A stretch of DNA of 64,000 bases from Pyrococcus kukulkanii (GCF_001577775.1 NZ_CP010835.1:372001-436000), one strand, 5' to 3'; shown: positions 35,838 to 46,054, counted from the first letter of the stretch. Notes: a model not told the origin generated them from the sequence alone. Translations and numbers: made by a program.

Positions 35838-37799
35838 ATGAAGTTCTCAGTTCTGAAGCTCGATGTGGAGAAGAAGGAAGTAGAGTTCAAGGAGTTCGAG
35901 AAGGATGATGTCTATGGTATAATTGACTACGGACTACACGTTCACAATGAACTCAAGACTTATGAAGTGGATCCTTACGATCCTAGGAACGTTGTCATCT
36001 TTGGTAAAGGTCCTTTTGCAGGTTCGGCCCTTCCTGGGGCTCATAGATTGATGTTCTTCTTTAGGTCACCCCTTTACGGTACCTTGTTCCCTTCCGCTAT
36101 GGGTGGCGCAGCATATCAATTCCAGCATGTTGGCGTTGACTTCGTTGAAATCCATGGCAAGGCGGAGAAGCCGGTAGTTATAATACTCAAGAACGACGGT
36201 GAAAATCTGAGTGTTGATTTCTACGAGATGGAGCTTGGGAAGGTCATGGAGATATGGAGGGACTATAAGGGTGAGGAGGGTGTCTATGCCTTAACCCAGT
36301 ACCTCCTAGATAGCTTCGCCGAGCAGTTTAAGGGAATGGAGTTCAGGATCGCCGTAGTCGGCCCAGCCGCCCTGAACAGTAACTATGGGGCTATATTCTC
36401 CCAAGCCCTGAGGAACGGAAAGAGGATGGTCGGTAGCGAGGACTGGGCGGCGAGGGGAGGTTCGGGTAGCGTTCTCTTGAGGGCCCACAACGTTGTTGCA
36501 ATAATTTTCGGTGGAAAGAAGAGGAAAAAGGAGTTTCCGAATGAGGATATAGGCAACTTCAAGACCGCGAAAGAGATAGTGGAGGGAGTTCATAAGAAGC
36601 CCTACAATGAGGTCATCACAAATGCAACCGTCAAGTACAGGTTCAATCCTAAACTCAACACTGGCGGTACATTCGGTGGGAACTATCCGGCCGAAGGTGA
36701 TCTGGTGCCCATTCTCAACTGGCAGATGCCCTACATTCCCAAGGAGGACAGGATAAAGATCCACGAGCTCATAATGAAGCACTACTGGGAGCCCTTCAAC
36801 GAGGAATCAATAAAGCCCAAGAATTGGACGATGTGTGGAGAACCCTGTCCTGTTGTCTGTAAGAAGCACAGGAAAGGCCACCATGTCGAGTATGAGCCCT
36901 ATGAAGCCAACGGTCCCCTCAGTGGTAGTATTGTTCTACACGCTAGTGACATAAGCGTTCACGCTGTCGATGCTATGGGCTTTGATGCGATAGAGTTTGG
37001 AGGAACAGCCGCATGGGTTCTTGAGCTTGTCTATAGGGGATTGCTCAAGCCCGAGGAAGTTGGAATTAGCGCTAAGCCTGAATTCACTAAAGACGCATTA
37101 ATTCAGAACCCTGTGGAAACAAGTGAGCTTAACGCTAAGCTTGTAGCTGAGTTGGCTCATGCGGTTGCCTTCGCGAAGACCGAAATAGCAAAGATCATTG
37201 GCCTCGGCAAGAGGAAGGCGAGTGCAATCCTTGATGAGAAGTTCAAGGACAGGCTTAACTATGGCGAGTCATTCAAGGACTACGCTGTCTTCACGCCGCT
37301 TGGCGAGGATGGAGAGATCAACCCAACGATGTACTGGGCAATTGGAAACTACATTCCATTACCAATACAGGGAAGGTACTGGACGTTCTATGAGTTCGGC
37401 GTCTTCCTTGAGCCCGAAGAGTTGGCAAGCAAGATAATCTCCTCAGCCCTCTGGGAGTTCTGGTACGACAACATTGGCTGGTGTAGGTTCCACAGAAGAT
37501 GGATGAAGCCCGTTCTTAAGGCCCTATTCATGGAGGCCTATGGCGTTAATGTTGACATGGAGGAGCACGCCAAGAAGCAGCTCAGGAGGCTAATAGATTA
37601 CGCCAAGAGGGCCGGATACACTCCAGTCTTCTGGGACAGCATGAGGGTTATCGACCTCGTGGCCGCAGGTAGCAAAGAGTTCGGCAACGAGAAGTGGGCC
37701 AGGAAGTTTGAGAAGGATAAGATAGGAACTGCAAGGGAGTACCTAAAGAAGGTTCTTGATGCTTACAGCCAGATACTTGGCGTTGATTGGAGCATTTGA
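35838..37799 (+). CDS. gor: Glyceraldehyde-3-phosphate:ferredoxin oxidoreductase (tungsten, GAPOR)
   Basis: The 653-residue length and sequence match the Pyrococcus GAPOR group of the AOR family. N-terminal tungstopterin-binding segments include SEDWAARGGSGS, the [4Fe-4S]-type cysteines lie in CGEPCPVVCKKH (about 334-345) and a later GWCRFH, and the family DAMGFDAIEFGG is present. It oxidises glyceraldehyde-3-phosphate to 3-phosphoglycerate and reduces ferredoxin, replacing GAPDH and phosphoglycerate kinase in glycolysis. The TATA (CTTTTAAAC) lies within the end of the GT2 gene. ATG 35838 follows GGAGGG. Confidence 0.93.
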   Translation: MKFSVLKLDVEKKEVEFKEFEKDDVYGIIDYGLHVHNELKTYEVDPYDPRNVVIFGKGPFAGSALPGAHRLMFFFRSPLYGTLFPSAMGGAAYQFQHVGVDFVEIHGKAEKPVVIILKNDGENLSVDFYEMELGKVMEIWRDYKGEEGVYALTQYLLDSFAEQFKGMEFRIAVVGPAALNSNYGAIFSQALRNGKRMVGSEDWAARGGSGSVLLRAHNVVAIIFGGKKRKKEFPNEDIGNFKTAKEIVEGVHKKPYNEVITNATVKYRFNPKLNTGGTFGGNYPAEGDLVPILNWQMPYIPKEDRIKIHELIMKHYWEPFNEESIKPKNWTMCGEPCPVVCKKHRKGHHVEYEPYEANGPLSGSIVLHASDISVHAVDAMGFDAIEFGGTAAWVLELVYRGLLKPEEVGISAKPEFTKDALIQNPVETSELNAKLVAELAHAVAFAKTEIAKIIGLGKRKASAILDEKFKDRLNYGESFKDYAVFTPLGEDGEINPTMYWAIGNYIPLPIQGRYWTFYEFGVFLEPEELASKIISSALWEFWYDNIGWCRFHRRWMKPVLKALFMEAYGVNVDMEEHAKKQLRRLIDYAKRAGYTPVFWDSMRVIDLVAAGSKEFGNEKWARKFEKDKIGTAREYLKKVLDAYSQILGVDWSI

Positions 37800-37837
37800 T
37801 TTAAATATCCTCCTTCTTTATCATTTCTGGTGATGCT

Positions 37838-38539
37838 ATGATCAAGGCCGTGTTCTTTGACTTCGTTGGGACTTTACTAAGTAATGAAGCTGAAGCTGAG
37901 ACCCACCTCAAGATAATGGAGGAAGTCGTAAAGGGAACCAATGTAGACCCAAAGGAACTCCTTGAGAAGTATGAAAAGCTAACGAGGGAAGCCTTCTCAA
38001 GCTACGCAGGAAAGCCTTTCAAGCCGATAAGGGTTATAGAAGAGGAAATTATGAAGAAGCTTTCCCAGGAGTATGGAATAAAGTTCCCTGAGAACTTCTG
38101 GGAGATCCACTTGAAGATGCACCAAACTTATGGTAAGCTTTACCCTGAGGTTGTTGAGGTTCTTAAGGAGCTTAAGGCAAGGGGTTATCACGTCGGCCTA
38201 ATAACGGACTCTGACAATGATTACCTTAGGGCTCACCTTGAGGCTCTGGGAATCCTTGACTTGTTCGACTCAATAACTACAAGCGAGGAAGCGGGCTTCT
38301 TCAAGCCTCATCCCAGGGTCTTTGAAGTTGCGTTAAAGAAGGCTGGAGTCAAGGGTGAGGAAGCTATATACATTGGAGACAACCCAGTTAAGGATTGCGG
38401 AGGGGCTAGGCAGCTGGATATGCTCTCAGTTCTTGTGGATAGAACTGGGGAAAAGAAAGAGCTTTGGAAGGAGTGCGAGTTTGTGGTTTCTGACTTAAGG
38501 GAGGTCATAAAGATAATAGAAGAGCTTGGCGGTCAGTAA
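37838..38539 (+). CDS. HAD-superfamily hydrolase, atypical motif I
   Basis: A 233-residue HAD protein with cap domain (residues about 16-95), a threonine motif (LITDSDN), Lys in GFFKPHPRVFEVAL and motif IV YIGDNPVKDCGGA. Motif I is FFDFVGTLLS: the nucleophile Asp is present but the usual second Asp (DxD) is Val, so classical phosphatase chemistry is doubtful. TTTAAATAT at 37800-37808 is its TATA element. The stop is next to the D box of the minus-strand sRNA. Confidence 0.85.
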   Translation: MIKAVFFDFVGTLLSNEAEAETHLKIMEEVVKGTNVDPKELLEKYEKLTREAFSSYAGKPFKPIRVIEEEIMKKLSQEYGIKFPENFWEIHLKMHQTYGKLYPEVVEVLKELKARGYHVGLITDSDNDYLRAHLEALGILDLFDSITTSEEAGFFKPHPRVFEVALKKAGVKGEEAIYIGDNPVKDCGGARQLDMLSVLVDRTGEKKELWKECEFVVSDLREVIKIIEELGGQ

Positions 38540-38586
38540 CGGCAGGGCTCATCACATTTCAGGGGTAGCAAATTTCATCATTCCAG
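38530..38586 (-). ncRNA. Box C/D sRNA
   Basis: On the minus strand in order: C box ATGATGA (38581-38575), 12-base guide, D' box CTGA, three-base spacer, C' box GTGATGA, 12-base guide ending GCCGTTA, and D box CTGA (38536-38533). All four boxes match consensus and both guides have the usual archaeal length. By the N+5 rule the D guide would direct methylation of G in a UAACGG target, and the D' guide of A in GGGUAG; the targets themselves were not identified. It fills the gap between two convergent genes and overlaps both ends. Confidence 0.85.
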
Positions 38587-39138
38587 CCTTTTCTTTGCTT
38601 CAATTACCCTCTGTATAAACGTTATCCATGCGAGTACTGCGACTAAGTATACTCCCACCCATACAATGTTTAGTATTGCTGTCACCATTATGATTATCAG
38701 TCTCTCTCCCCTCTCAGCTATTCCTACAGCAAGGGTTCCAGAGCCGGCGAGCTCTGCCCTACACCTTGTGTAACTGACCATGTACGATCCAATAAGGGCT
38801 AGAAAAGCCATCCTCCAGTCAACTAATTCTCCAAGGGCTATTCCAAATAGAACTGCCGCATCGCTTATCCTGTCGAGGGTCGAGTCTAGGAATCCTCCGA
38901 ACCTTGTAACCCTACCGGTAAGTCTTGCTAGGGAACCGTCGAGGGCATCTATAAATGATCCGAAGATCAATATTAAACCTGCGATGATCTGGTTGCCAAG
39001 GTAAAATTCATAAGCAGAAGCAAAAGTTATTAGAAGTCCTATAACGGTTAGCTGGTTTGGTGTTATTCCAGCTTTGGCTAGAGGGCTGGCTATTCTCTCT
39101 AGGTATTTCTTAGTTATTGGCCTTAGCTTGCTCAGCAT
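38578..39138 (-). CDS. CDP-alcohol phosphatidyltransferase, archaetidylinositol-phosphate synthase type
   Basis: A 186-residue membrane protein with six hydrophobic stretches and the catalytic motif [20 protein letters not shown] followed by LDSTLD (D..DG..AR..G...D...D). Such enzymes join CDP-archaeol to inositol-phosphate or similar alcohols in archaeal lipid synthesis. The stop TGA and the next TGA lie in the C box of the sRNA. It overlaps aTrm56 by 29 bases. Confidence 0.85.
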   Translation of the reverse strand: MLSKLRPITKKYLERIASPLAKAGITPNQLTVIGLLITFASAYEFYLGNQIIAGLILIFGSFIDALDGSLARLTGRVTRFGGFLDSTLDRISDAAVLFGIALGELVDWRMAFLALIGSYMVSYTRCRAELAGSGTLAVGIAERGERLIIIMVTAILNIVWVGVYLVAVLAWITFIQRVIEAKKRLE

Positions 39139-39670
39139 CCCCTTTAACCTCCACGACTTTCTTGCCCCTCGCCTGTGGGATTATCTTCAGCTTTGCGTTT
39201 TTAAACTCCTTTCTGAGCCCTTGCCCCTCTAAGAGCCTATCGAGGAAGACGGCTAAAGCTGCAACCTCGCTGTGGGGCTGATTTCCTATGGCAACGTTAT
39301 AGTCAGCCAACTCGTAAACTTCTCTTGGGACTTTTTCGGCTCCAACTATGACCATGAAGTCCTGGCCTTCCTTCAGCTTATCTTTAAGCTCGTCAATAAC
39401 GTCATCTATGTGTAGGCCGTACATGGTCAAATGTACTTTAACACCTTTAAACTCCCTAATCCTGTGCTTCCAGCTTCTATCAAATTCTATGAAGAATGGT
39501 CCTCCCCATCTCCTGACTACATCCTCAACGCTCTCTTTTACTTTCTCGTCCTCCTCTTCACTTATTATAACTACCCCATCGGCCCCAAAAGCCCTAGCAG
39601 TTAGAGCTACGTGGGTCGTTATCCTTTTGTCCCTCTCCGGCCTATGGCCAAGCCTCAGAACCACTATCAT
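39110..39670 (-). CDS. trm56: tRNA (cytidine56-2'-O)-methyltransferase aTrm56
   Basis: The 186-residue SPOUT-class protein has [34 protein letters not shown] at the start, [41 protein letters not shown] as the knotted SAM site, and a short C-terminal strand. It methylates ribose of C56 in the T loop of archaeal tRNAs. A GGTGA site precedes ATG 39670. It is co-directional with the lipid enzyme. Confidence 0.9.
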   Translation of the reverse strand: MIVVLRLGHRPERDKRITTHVALTARAFGADGVVIISEEEDEKVKESVEDVVRRWGGPFFIEFDRSWKHRIREFKGVKVHLTMYGLHIDDVIDELKDKLKEGQDFMVIVGAEKVPREVYELADYNVAIGNQPHSEVAALAVFLDRLLEGQGLRKEFKNAKLKIIPQARGKKVVEVKGDAEQAKANN

Positions 39671-39676
39671 TGGTGA

Positions 39677-41272
39677 TCACCTGTATGTCATAAGGAGCTT
39701 CTCCCAGTAAACTCTAAAATCTTCCTCCCATTTTATGTCATAGTAGAATTCATAAAATGCCTTGATTGTTCCGCTAAGCTTCTCTACGTTGACGGTGTTT
39801 AATAGATTTTCAACCTCATCAGGGTTTCCTGAGCTGAATAGGAATAGTGCGAATATTCTTTCATTCTCAGAGTCAAGAAGTGCTAGTAGCTCCTTTATCT
39901 TCATGTAGGTTCTCTTGTCCAGCCTGTTGTAAAGGGCGTTTAGTAAGCTTTCCTTGGTTATACCCAAATACAACTGTGATAAGTCTTCGTGATTGTGTGG
40001 GTCTCCTCCGGGTTTTACAGCAACAAGCTTGTTGTTGAATATCTCTATCTCTTGGTAAATAGCGGGGAACCATCTACTCGAGATGAACTCCTCTCTTGTT
40101 CCAAAGAACATGTGGTTGAAGTCTATCACGTACCATTTTCCGGAGATATAGGCTTCAACAAACGGGAATTCCGTGCAGTCTACGCCATTGTACACGCTAA
40201 CTATCCTTGCTGGCACGTTTATTGATCTTAGGTAGGCCACCATTAGGAGGTTTGCTTCTATAGGCGAGAGAGTTGTCGAATTTTGAAGCACTTGGGGATT
40301 GAGCGTTGAAATCCCCTTATCTTCAAACGTGAAGTGGGTGAAAATGTAATTAAAGATTGCTTTTGTTGCCTCTATGTCGGATTTTGAATCGTTTACCAAA
40401 GGCAGTATGCCCTCCCTGAGGGTTTTCCTATTAATTATCGATGTTGATCCGTAAACGTTCTCCCAGTATCTGTCCACGATAGAGTCCCCGAATATCCATT
40501 TTGATGTATTTCCGTATGCCTCCCTTATTTCTTCTTCAGACAGCATCCAAGGTTGCCATAGAACGGTTATCTCTTTCTCTGAAACCTTCTTTCCTATTCC
40601 CCCTGGGGAACTGTATTCAAGTATAACGAATATCCTTGCCCTTTCAAATTCCGGAGGTGTTTTAACCTTCAGCGGGAATGTATGGGTAGAATTCGGTAGT
40701 ATTGTCATTGGCCCTTTTGGAGCCTCAATTACCTTCAGGTCTCCCAAGTTTACATCTAAGTTGACCACTCTGATTTCGTACTGAAGATTGTTTGTGACCA
40801 CTATTGGAACTGTTATTATCTTTCCCCCGTATGTCTGATTTGGGGCGAGTATCTTTACATCAACCTTGGAATTCTGATGTATCTTGCTCACGACCTTTAT
40901 CGTTGTCTCGTATATGTTTCCTCTCCAGATCCTATGAAGCTCGTCGATTATATCAAGGTACGCTTTAAGCGTGTAAGTTCCTGGGATCACAGGCCCCTTG
41001 ATAGTCCATATCAACTTTGTTGACTCCCCAACCTTAAGGGGAGAGGTAAGTTCGGGGGACTGGACTACTATGAAATCATCTCCCTCTATCTGAAGGTTTG
41101 CTCCCAAGATACCAACCTTCCCAGTGTTGTTGATCGTGACTATTAGATGGAAAGTGCCCTCTGGCTCTATAACGTTCGTATCAAGCTCAAACTTAACTTC
41201 CGCTGGGGGCCTTATTAAGCATCCAAGTGAGAGTGATATTATTATTACCACAATGAGCTTTAAATGTTTCAT
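39677..41272 (-). CDS. Lipoprotein with transglutaminase-like fold, catalytic residues not seen
   Basis: A 531-residue protein with a lipobox-type signal (SLSLGC, Cys about 18). Residues about 30-245 look like two or three Ig-like/CARDB domains, then a transglutaminase-like domain (about 300-400: NLLMVAYLRSINVPARIVSVYNG and VEAYISGKWYVIDF). The nucleophile Cys normally before the LLRALGIPAR helix is absent, and the His of HAWVE is Phe (PFVEAY), leaving only the Asp. It is therefore probably a non-catalytic binding protein on the outer face of the membrane. It precedes trm56 by 6 bases. Confidence 0.7.
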   Translation of the reverse strand: MKHLKLIVVIIISLSLGCLIRPPAEVKFELDTNVIEPEGTFHLIVTINNTGKVGILGANLQIEGDDFIVVQSPELTSPLKVGESTKLIWTIKGPVIPGTYTLKAYLDIIDELHRIWRGNIYETTIKVVSKIHQNSKVDVKILAPNQTYGGKIITVPIVVTNNLQYEIRVVNLDVNLGDLKVIEAPKGPMTILPNSTHTFPLKVKTPPEFERARIFVILEYSSPGGIGKKVSEKEITVLWQPWMLSEEEIREAYGNTSKWIFGDSIVDRYWENVYGSTSIINRKTLREGILPLVNDSKSDIEATKAIFNYIFTHFTFEDKGISTLNPQVLQNSTTLSPIEANLLMVAYLRSINVPARIVSVYNGVDCTEFPFVEAYISGKWYVIDFNHMFFGTREEFISSRWFPAIYQEIEIFNNKLVAVKPGGDPHNHEDLSQLYLGITKESLLNALYNRLDKRTYMKIKELLALLDSENERIFALFLFSSGNPDEVENLLNTVNVEKLSGTIKAFYEFYYDIKWEEDFRVYWEKLLMTYR

Positions 41273-41274
41273 AA

Positions 41275-42117
<843 letters not shown>

Positions 42118-42121
42118 GAAA

Positions 42122-42679
42122 ATGAGGGGTTTATTCGTTGGAAGGTTTCAACCCGTCCACAATGGCCACATAAAGGCTTTGGAATTCGTTTTTTCTCAAG
42201 TGGATGAAGTTATAATTGGAATAGGAAGTGCCCAAGCAAGCCACACCCTTAAGAACCCCTTTACGACGGGAGAGAGAATGGAGATGCTGATCAGGGCCTT
42301 AGATGAGGCAGGCTTTAAGAAGAGGTACTACCTAGTACCTTTACCGGACATAAACTTCAACTCCATATGGGTTCCGTACGTTGAAGCAATGGTTCCAAAG
42401 TTTGAAGTTGTATTCACAGGAAATTCACTGGTTGCGGAGCTCTTCAGAGAGAGGGGATACAGGGTCATAGTGCAACCAATGTTTAGGAAGGATATACTCT
42501 CCGCAACTGAAATAAGGAGGAGGATGATCGAGGGAGAGCCCTGGGAGGATCTAGTCCCCAAGAGTGTGGCCGAATACATAAAGGAGATTAGGGGTGTTGA
42601 GAGGATTAGAATGCTTGCAACTAACTTGGAGTCCTCGGAGAAGGAGCTTCAGGCTCCAATAAGGATCCCTGAGTATTAG
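42122..42679 (+). CDS. Nicotinamide-nucleotide adenylyltransferase, archaeal type
   Basis: From ATG 42122 (4 bases after the previous stop) the product is 185 residues with GRFQPVHNGHIKAL (the HxGH nucleotidyl-transfer motif), GIGSAQASHTLKNPFTTGERMEM, and ILSATEIRRRM (the ISSTxxR-type motif). It makes NAD from NMN and ATP. Confidence 0.93.
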   Translation: MRGLFVGRFQPVHNGHIKALEFVFSQVDEVIIGIGSAQASHTLKNPFTTGERMEMLIRALDEAGFKKRYYLVPLPDINFNSIWVPYVEAMVPKFEVVFTGNSLVAELFRERGYRVIVQPMFRKDILSATEIRRRMIEGEPWEDLVPKSVAEYIKEIRGVERIRMLATNLESSEKELQAPIRIPEY

Positions 42680-42688
42680 GTGGTTGAG

Positions 42689-42877
42689 ATGGATGAGGTG
42701 TATAAAAGATTGAAGGAGATGTTAAGGGTTGATATAATTGACTTAGAGTTTGATGGGGAGAAGATAATAGTTTACGTCCCCAGAGATCAAGTTAGGATTG
42801 CAGTCGGGACTGGGGGTGCTGCAGTTAAGGCTGCCGAGCTAGTTCTTGGCAGGAAAATCGAGGTGCGAGCGAGATGA
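42689..42877 (+). CDS. Single KH-domain protein
   Basis: From ATG 42689 the product is 62 residues: a short helix then YVPRDQVRIAVGTGGAAVKAAELVLGRKIEVRAR, the GxxG loop and flanking helices of a KH (NusA-like) RNA-binding domain. Such standalone KH proteins occur in archaea; the RNA bound is unknown. It overlaps the following membrane protease gene by 4 bases. Confidence 0.75.
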   Translation: MDEVYKRLKEMLRVDIIDLEFDGEKIIVYVPRDQVRIAVGTGGAAVKAAELVLGRKIEVRAR

Positions 42878-43443
42878 GAAAGAGAGAACTTGAGGATTTG
42901 GCTATATCTTTCATCGTTTTATTGCTCATATTCTCAGATTTTAGGCCCAGGTTAATGCTATTCGTAGCTCCGGCCCTCTTCACGGCATTTGTCCTTCACG
43001 AACTTGCCCATAGACAGGTAGCGAGACACTATGGGTACGTAGCATATTACAAGAGGTGGGACTTTGGAATAGCGGTGGCACTCGTTCTGGGGATGCTTTC
43101 CAAGCTCTTAACGGGATCTTCCTGGGTTTTCGCAGCCGTAGGTGCCGTGTACATCTACGCTCCCTATCAGTACTGGCAGGACAGAAGGAGCGAGGGCATG
43201 ATAGCCCTGGCAGGTCCGTTAACTAACATCTTAGTCGCAATCACTGCTATAGCAATCCTTAAGGTAGTCTCAATGAATCCCTATGCTTGGCTACTCTTAT
43301 CGTACATGGCCCACGTTAACGCTTGGTTAGCCTTCTTCAACCTCCTACCCTTTCCACCACTTGATGGGTTTAAGGTGTTCAAGTGGAACCCTGGTTACTG
43401 GGCGGTTCTTGAAGGCCTATCATTCATGCTTTACCATGTTTAA
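42874..43443 (+). CDS. Site-2 protease-like M50 membrane metallopeptidase
   Basis: A 189-residue integral membrane protein. The zinc motif HELAH sits in a hydrophobic helix near residue 47, and the distal NLLPFPPLDGFKVF (residues about 153-166) supplies the third ligand Asp. These two sites define the S2P/M50 fold. It would cleave within membrane segments; the substrate is unknown. Three-base or smaller spacing to the KH gene suggests an operon with NMNAT and DUF62. Confidence 0.88.
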   Translation: MRKRELEDLAISFIVLLLIFSDFRPRLMLFVAPALFTAFVLHELAHRQVARHYGYVAYYKRWDFGIAVALVLGMLSKLLTGSSWVFAAVGAVYIYAPYQYWQDRRSEGMIALAGPLTNILVAITAIAILKVVSMNPYAWLLLSYMAHVNAWLAFFNLLPFPPLDGFKVFKWNPGYWAVLEGLSFMLYHV

Positions 43444-44261
43444 ATGCTCCAACCTCCCAATCTTTCTAAAACCTTTTTAGCCATTTTAAGTCCAATGTTA
43501 ACGCTTTCCTCTATTCTTTTCCCTTTAACCAAACCAGCCAAGAATCCACCCGCGAACGCATCTCCAGCCCCCGTTGGATCTACAACCTTAGCGGGTAACG
43601 CTGGAAACTCTTGAAATTCTCCATCATATACTAAAACACCTTTATCTCCCCTGGTTATCACAATAATCTCCGCACCCCAGGAGTGAAGTTCTTCTGCGGC
43701 CTTCTTAACCTCCTTATGTCCCGTAAGGATCTTAGCTTCGACTTCATTTGGGAATATTACATAGCTTTTCGATATTATCTCCTTAACGAGCTCCTTCTCT
43801 TTCCTGTAGTCTTCGTAGTAAGTTGGGCTGAAATCCAGGCTTATCTTCCTCTCACTTAGTCTATTCACGAGTTTTAATTGTTCCTTTAGAGGAGTTGGGG
43901 CTATGTGGAAGATCTTTGCCATTAGGTAATCCTGGGGAATTGAAACTTCTCCCATCCTCTCTGCCACTCCCACCTCAACTGGAGCTTCAACGCTTCCATC
44001 TTCCCTATAGATCATCCAAACGTGGAGCGTTTTACCAGGTAAAATCTGGACTCCTCTAACGTCCACATGCTTGGAGAGCTTTTCCAGCCATTCCCTTGGA
44101 AAATCCGTTCCTATCTTCGTTACCAATCCAACTTTCGCGCCCGCTAGGGAGGCTGAAGTTGCTACGTTGGCTCCGGCTCCTCCTGGGATCTCGATCTTCC
44201 TCCCATTCGGTAGAATTATCGTGTCTATTGACAAATGCCCTATAACGACAAGCTCTACCAT
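43440..44261 (-). CDS. PfkB-family carbohydrate/nucleoside kinase
   Basis: A 273-residue ribokinase-fold protein with GGAGANVATSASLAGA near residue 28 and the second signature VVDPTGAGDAFAGGFLAGL near residue 225 (anion hole and catalytic Asp). It phosphorylates a sugar or nucleoside with a nucleotide donor; the substrate is not fixed by the sequence. It overlaps the convergent M50 gene by 4 bases. Confidence 0.85.
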   Translation of the reverse strand: MVELVVIGHLSIDTIILPNGRKIEIPGGAGANVATSASLAGAKVGLVTKIGTDFPREWLEKLSKHVDVRGVQILPGKTLHVWMIYREDGSVEAPVEVGVAERMGEVSIPQDYLMAKIFHIAPTPLKEQLKLVNRLSERKISLDFSPTYYEDYRKEKELVKEIISKSYVIFPNEVEAKILTGHKEVKKAAEELHSWGAEIIVITRGDKGVLVYDGEFQEFPALPAKVVDPTGAGDAFAGGFLAGLVKGKRIEESVNIGLKMAKKVLERLGGWSI

Positions 44262-44338
44262 TTTCCTTCCCCGTAGAACGTTTAGATTAACATTGAAAAG
44301 ATTTTAAAGAGAGACATTAAGAGTGTTTTGGTGGTTCC

Positions 44339-45832
44339 ATGGAAGAAGTCTTCCAGAATGAAATAATTAAGGAAATCTTAGCTAAATACAGGAGAATTTG
44401 GGCTATAGGTCATGCGCAGAGCGTTCTCGGCTGGGATCTTGAGGTTAATATGCCCAAAGAGGGAATCATGGAGAGGTCTATAGCCCAGGGAGAGCTCTCA
44501 GTCCTCTCCCAGGAACTCCTATTAAGGCCAGACTTCGTTGAGCTGGTTGAGAAGGCCAAGGGTCAGGAGCTTAATGAGTACGAAAGGGGAGTTGTCAGGG
44601 TTCTCGATAGGTCTATTAGAATAACCAAGTCATTCCCACCCGAGTTCTTAAGGGAGGTAAGCGAAGTTACAGCCCAAGCCACAAAGGCCTGGGAGGAAGC
44701 TAAGGCCAAGGATGATTTCTCAAAGTTTGAGCCTTGGCTCGACAAGATAATTGACTTAGCAAAGAGGGCTGCTGAATACTTAGGTTACGAGGAGGAACCA
44801 TACGACGCCTTACTTGACCTGTATGAGGAGGGTCTAAGGACTAAGGACGTAATTAGGATGTTCGATAAGCTTGAGAAGGATCTCAAACCTTTACTCGACA
44901 AGATATTAGAGGAGGGCAAAGTTCCCAGGGAGCATCCCCTAGAGAAGGAGAAGTACGAGAAGGAGTGGATGGAGAAGGTTAACCTCTGGATCCTCGAGAA
45001 GTTCGGCTTCCCGCTTGGCACAAGGGCTAGGATAGACGTTTCAGCCCACCCATTCACTACGGAGTTTGGAATCAAGGATGTAAGAATCACCACGAGATAT
45101 GAAGGCTTTGACTTCAGGAGGACTGTCCTCAGCACGATCCACGAGTTTGGACATGCTCTTTACGAGCTCCAGCAGGACGAAAGGTTCATGTTCACCCCCA
45201 TCGCGGGAGGCGTTAGCCTGGGAATACACGAGAGCCAAAGCAGGTTCTGGGAGAACGTAATTGGAAGGAGCAAAGAGTTCGTCGAGCTACTCTATCCAGT
45301 GCTTAAGGAGAATCTCCCGTTCATTGAGGAGTACACGCCCGAGGATGTCTACCTGTACTTCAATATGGTGAGGCCTGACTTCATAAGGACCGAGGCCGAT
45401 GTAGTTACGTACAATTTCCACATAATCCTGAGGTTCAAGCTCGAGAGGATGATGCTGAACGAGGGAGTTAAGGCCAAGGATCTCCCTGAGCTCTGGAACG
45501 AAGAGATGGAGAGGTTGCTTGGAATAAGGCCGAAGACGTACGTGGAGGGAATACTTCAGGACATACACTGGGCCCACGGTAGCATAGGCTACTTCCCCAC
45601 TTACAGCATAGGGACAATACTCGCGGCACAGCTCTACTACCACATGAAGAAGGATTTGGACGTTGAGGCAAAAGTTGCTGAGGGAGACTTCGAGCCGATA
45701 AAAGCTTGGCTCAGGGAGAAGATACACCGCTGGGGCTCAATTTATCCGCCGAAGGAGCTACTTAAGAGGGCCATCGGAGAAGAAATGGATGCAGAGTACT
45801 TTATCAGGTGGGTTAGGGAGAGGTACCTCTAA
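44339..45832 (+). CDS. Thermostable carboxypeptidase, M32 family
   Basis: A 497-residue protein matching the P. furiosus carboxypeptidase length. It contains HEFGHALYELQQ (zinc HExxH, about 268-279), IHESQSRFWENVIGRSKEF (about 297-315, third ligand Glu), and the downstream HWAHGSIGYFPTYSIG (family signature). It removes C-terminal residues from peptides during peptide catabolism. It starts at ATG 44339, 77 bases from the divergent PfkB gene. Confidence 0.94.
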   Translation: MEEVFQNEIIKEILAKYRRIWAIGHAQSVLGWDLEVNMPKEGIMERSIAQGELSVLSQELLLRPDFVELVEKAKGQELNEYERGVVRVLDRSIRITKSFPPEFLREVSEVTAQATKAWEEAKAKDDFSKFEPWLDKIIDLAKRAAEYLGYEEEPYDALLDLYEEGLRTKDVIRMFDKLEKDLKPLLDKILEEGKVPREHPLEKEKYEKEWMEKVNLWILEKFGFPLGTRARIDVSAHPFTTEFGIKDVRITTRYEGFDFRRTVLSTIHEFGHALYELQQDERFMFTPIAGGVSLGIHESQSRFWENVIGRSKEFVELLYPVLKENLPFIEEYTPEDVYLYFNMVRPDFIRTEADVVTYNFHIILRFKLERMMLNEGVKAKDLPELWNEEMERLLGIRPKTYVEGILQDIHWAHGSIGYFPTYSIGTILAAQLYYHMKKDLDVEAKVAEGDFEPIKAWLREKIHRWGSIYPPKELLKRAIGEEMDAEYFIRWVRERYL

Positions 45833-45863
45833 CCTTTATTTCTCTTTTTGGAGGGTGTGGACA

Positions 45864-46054
45864 GTGAATGAGAATTTTACAGATGTTACAGTAGAGTGGG
45901 CTCGAAAGTACATTGAGCGTTATCCCGAAAAGAGAGATAAAGTCATTGAGGGGCTTTGAACTACGCGAGGGGATATTATAAGGTTCTCACCGGAAAAGAA
46001 TTGCCTCAAGACCTTGTGTTGGTTGTAGAAGAGAGGCTTAGGAAAGAATTTTAA
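45864..46054 (+). pseudogene. Small antitoxin-like gene, frameshifted
   Basis: GTG 45864, preceded by GGAGGG, opens NENFTDVTVEWARKYIERYPEKRDKVIEGL then TGA at 45957-45959. In the -1 frame the text continues naturally as NYARGYYKVLTGKELPQDLVLVVEERLRKEF to 46054. One extra G in the run at 45950-45953 would restore about 63 residues. The composition resembles small archaeal antitoxin-like proteins. It lies directly before a VapBC pair. Confidence 0.55.
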
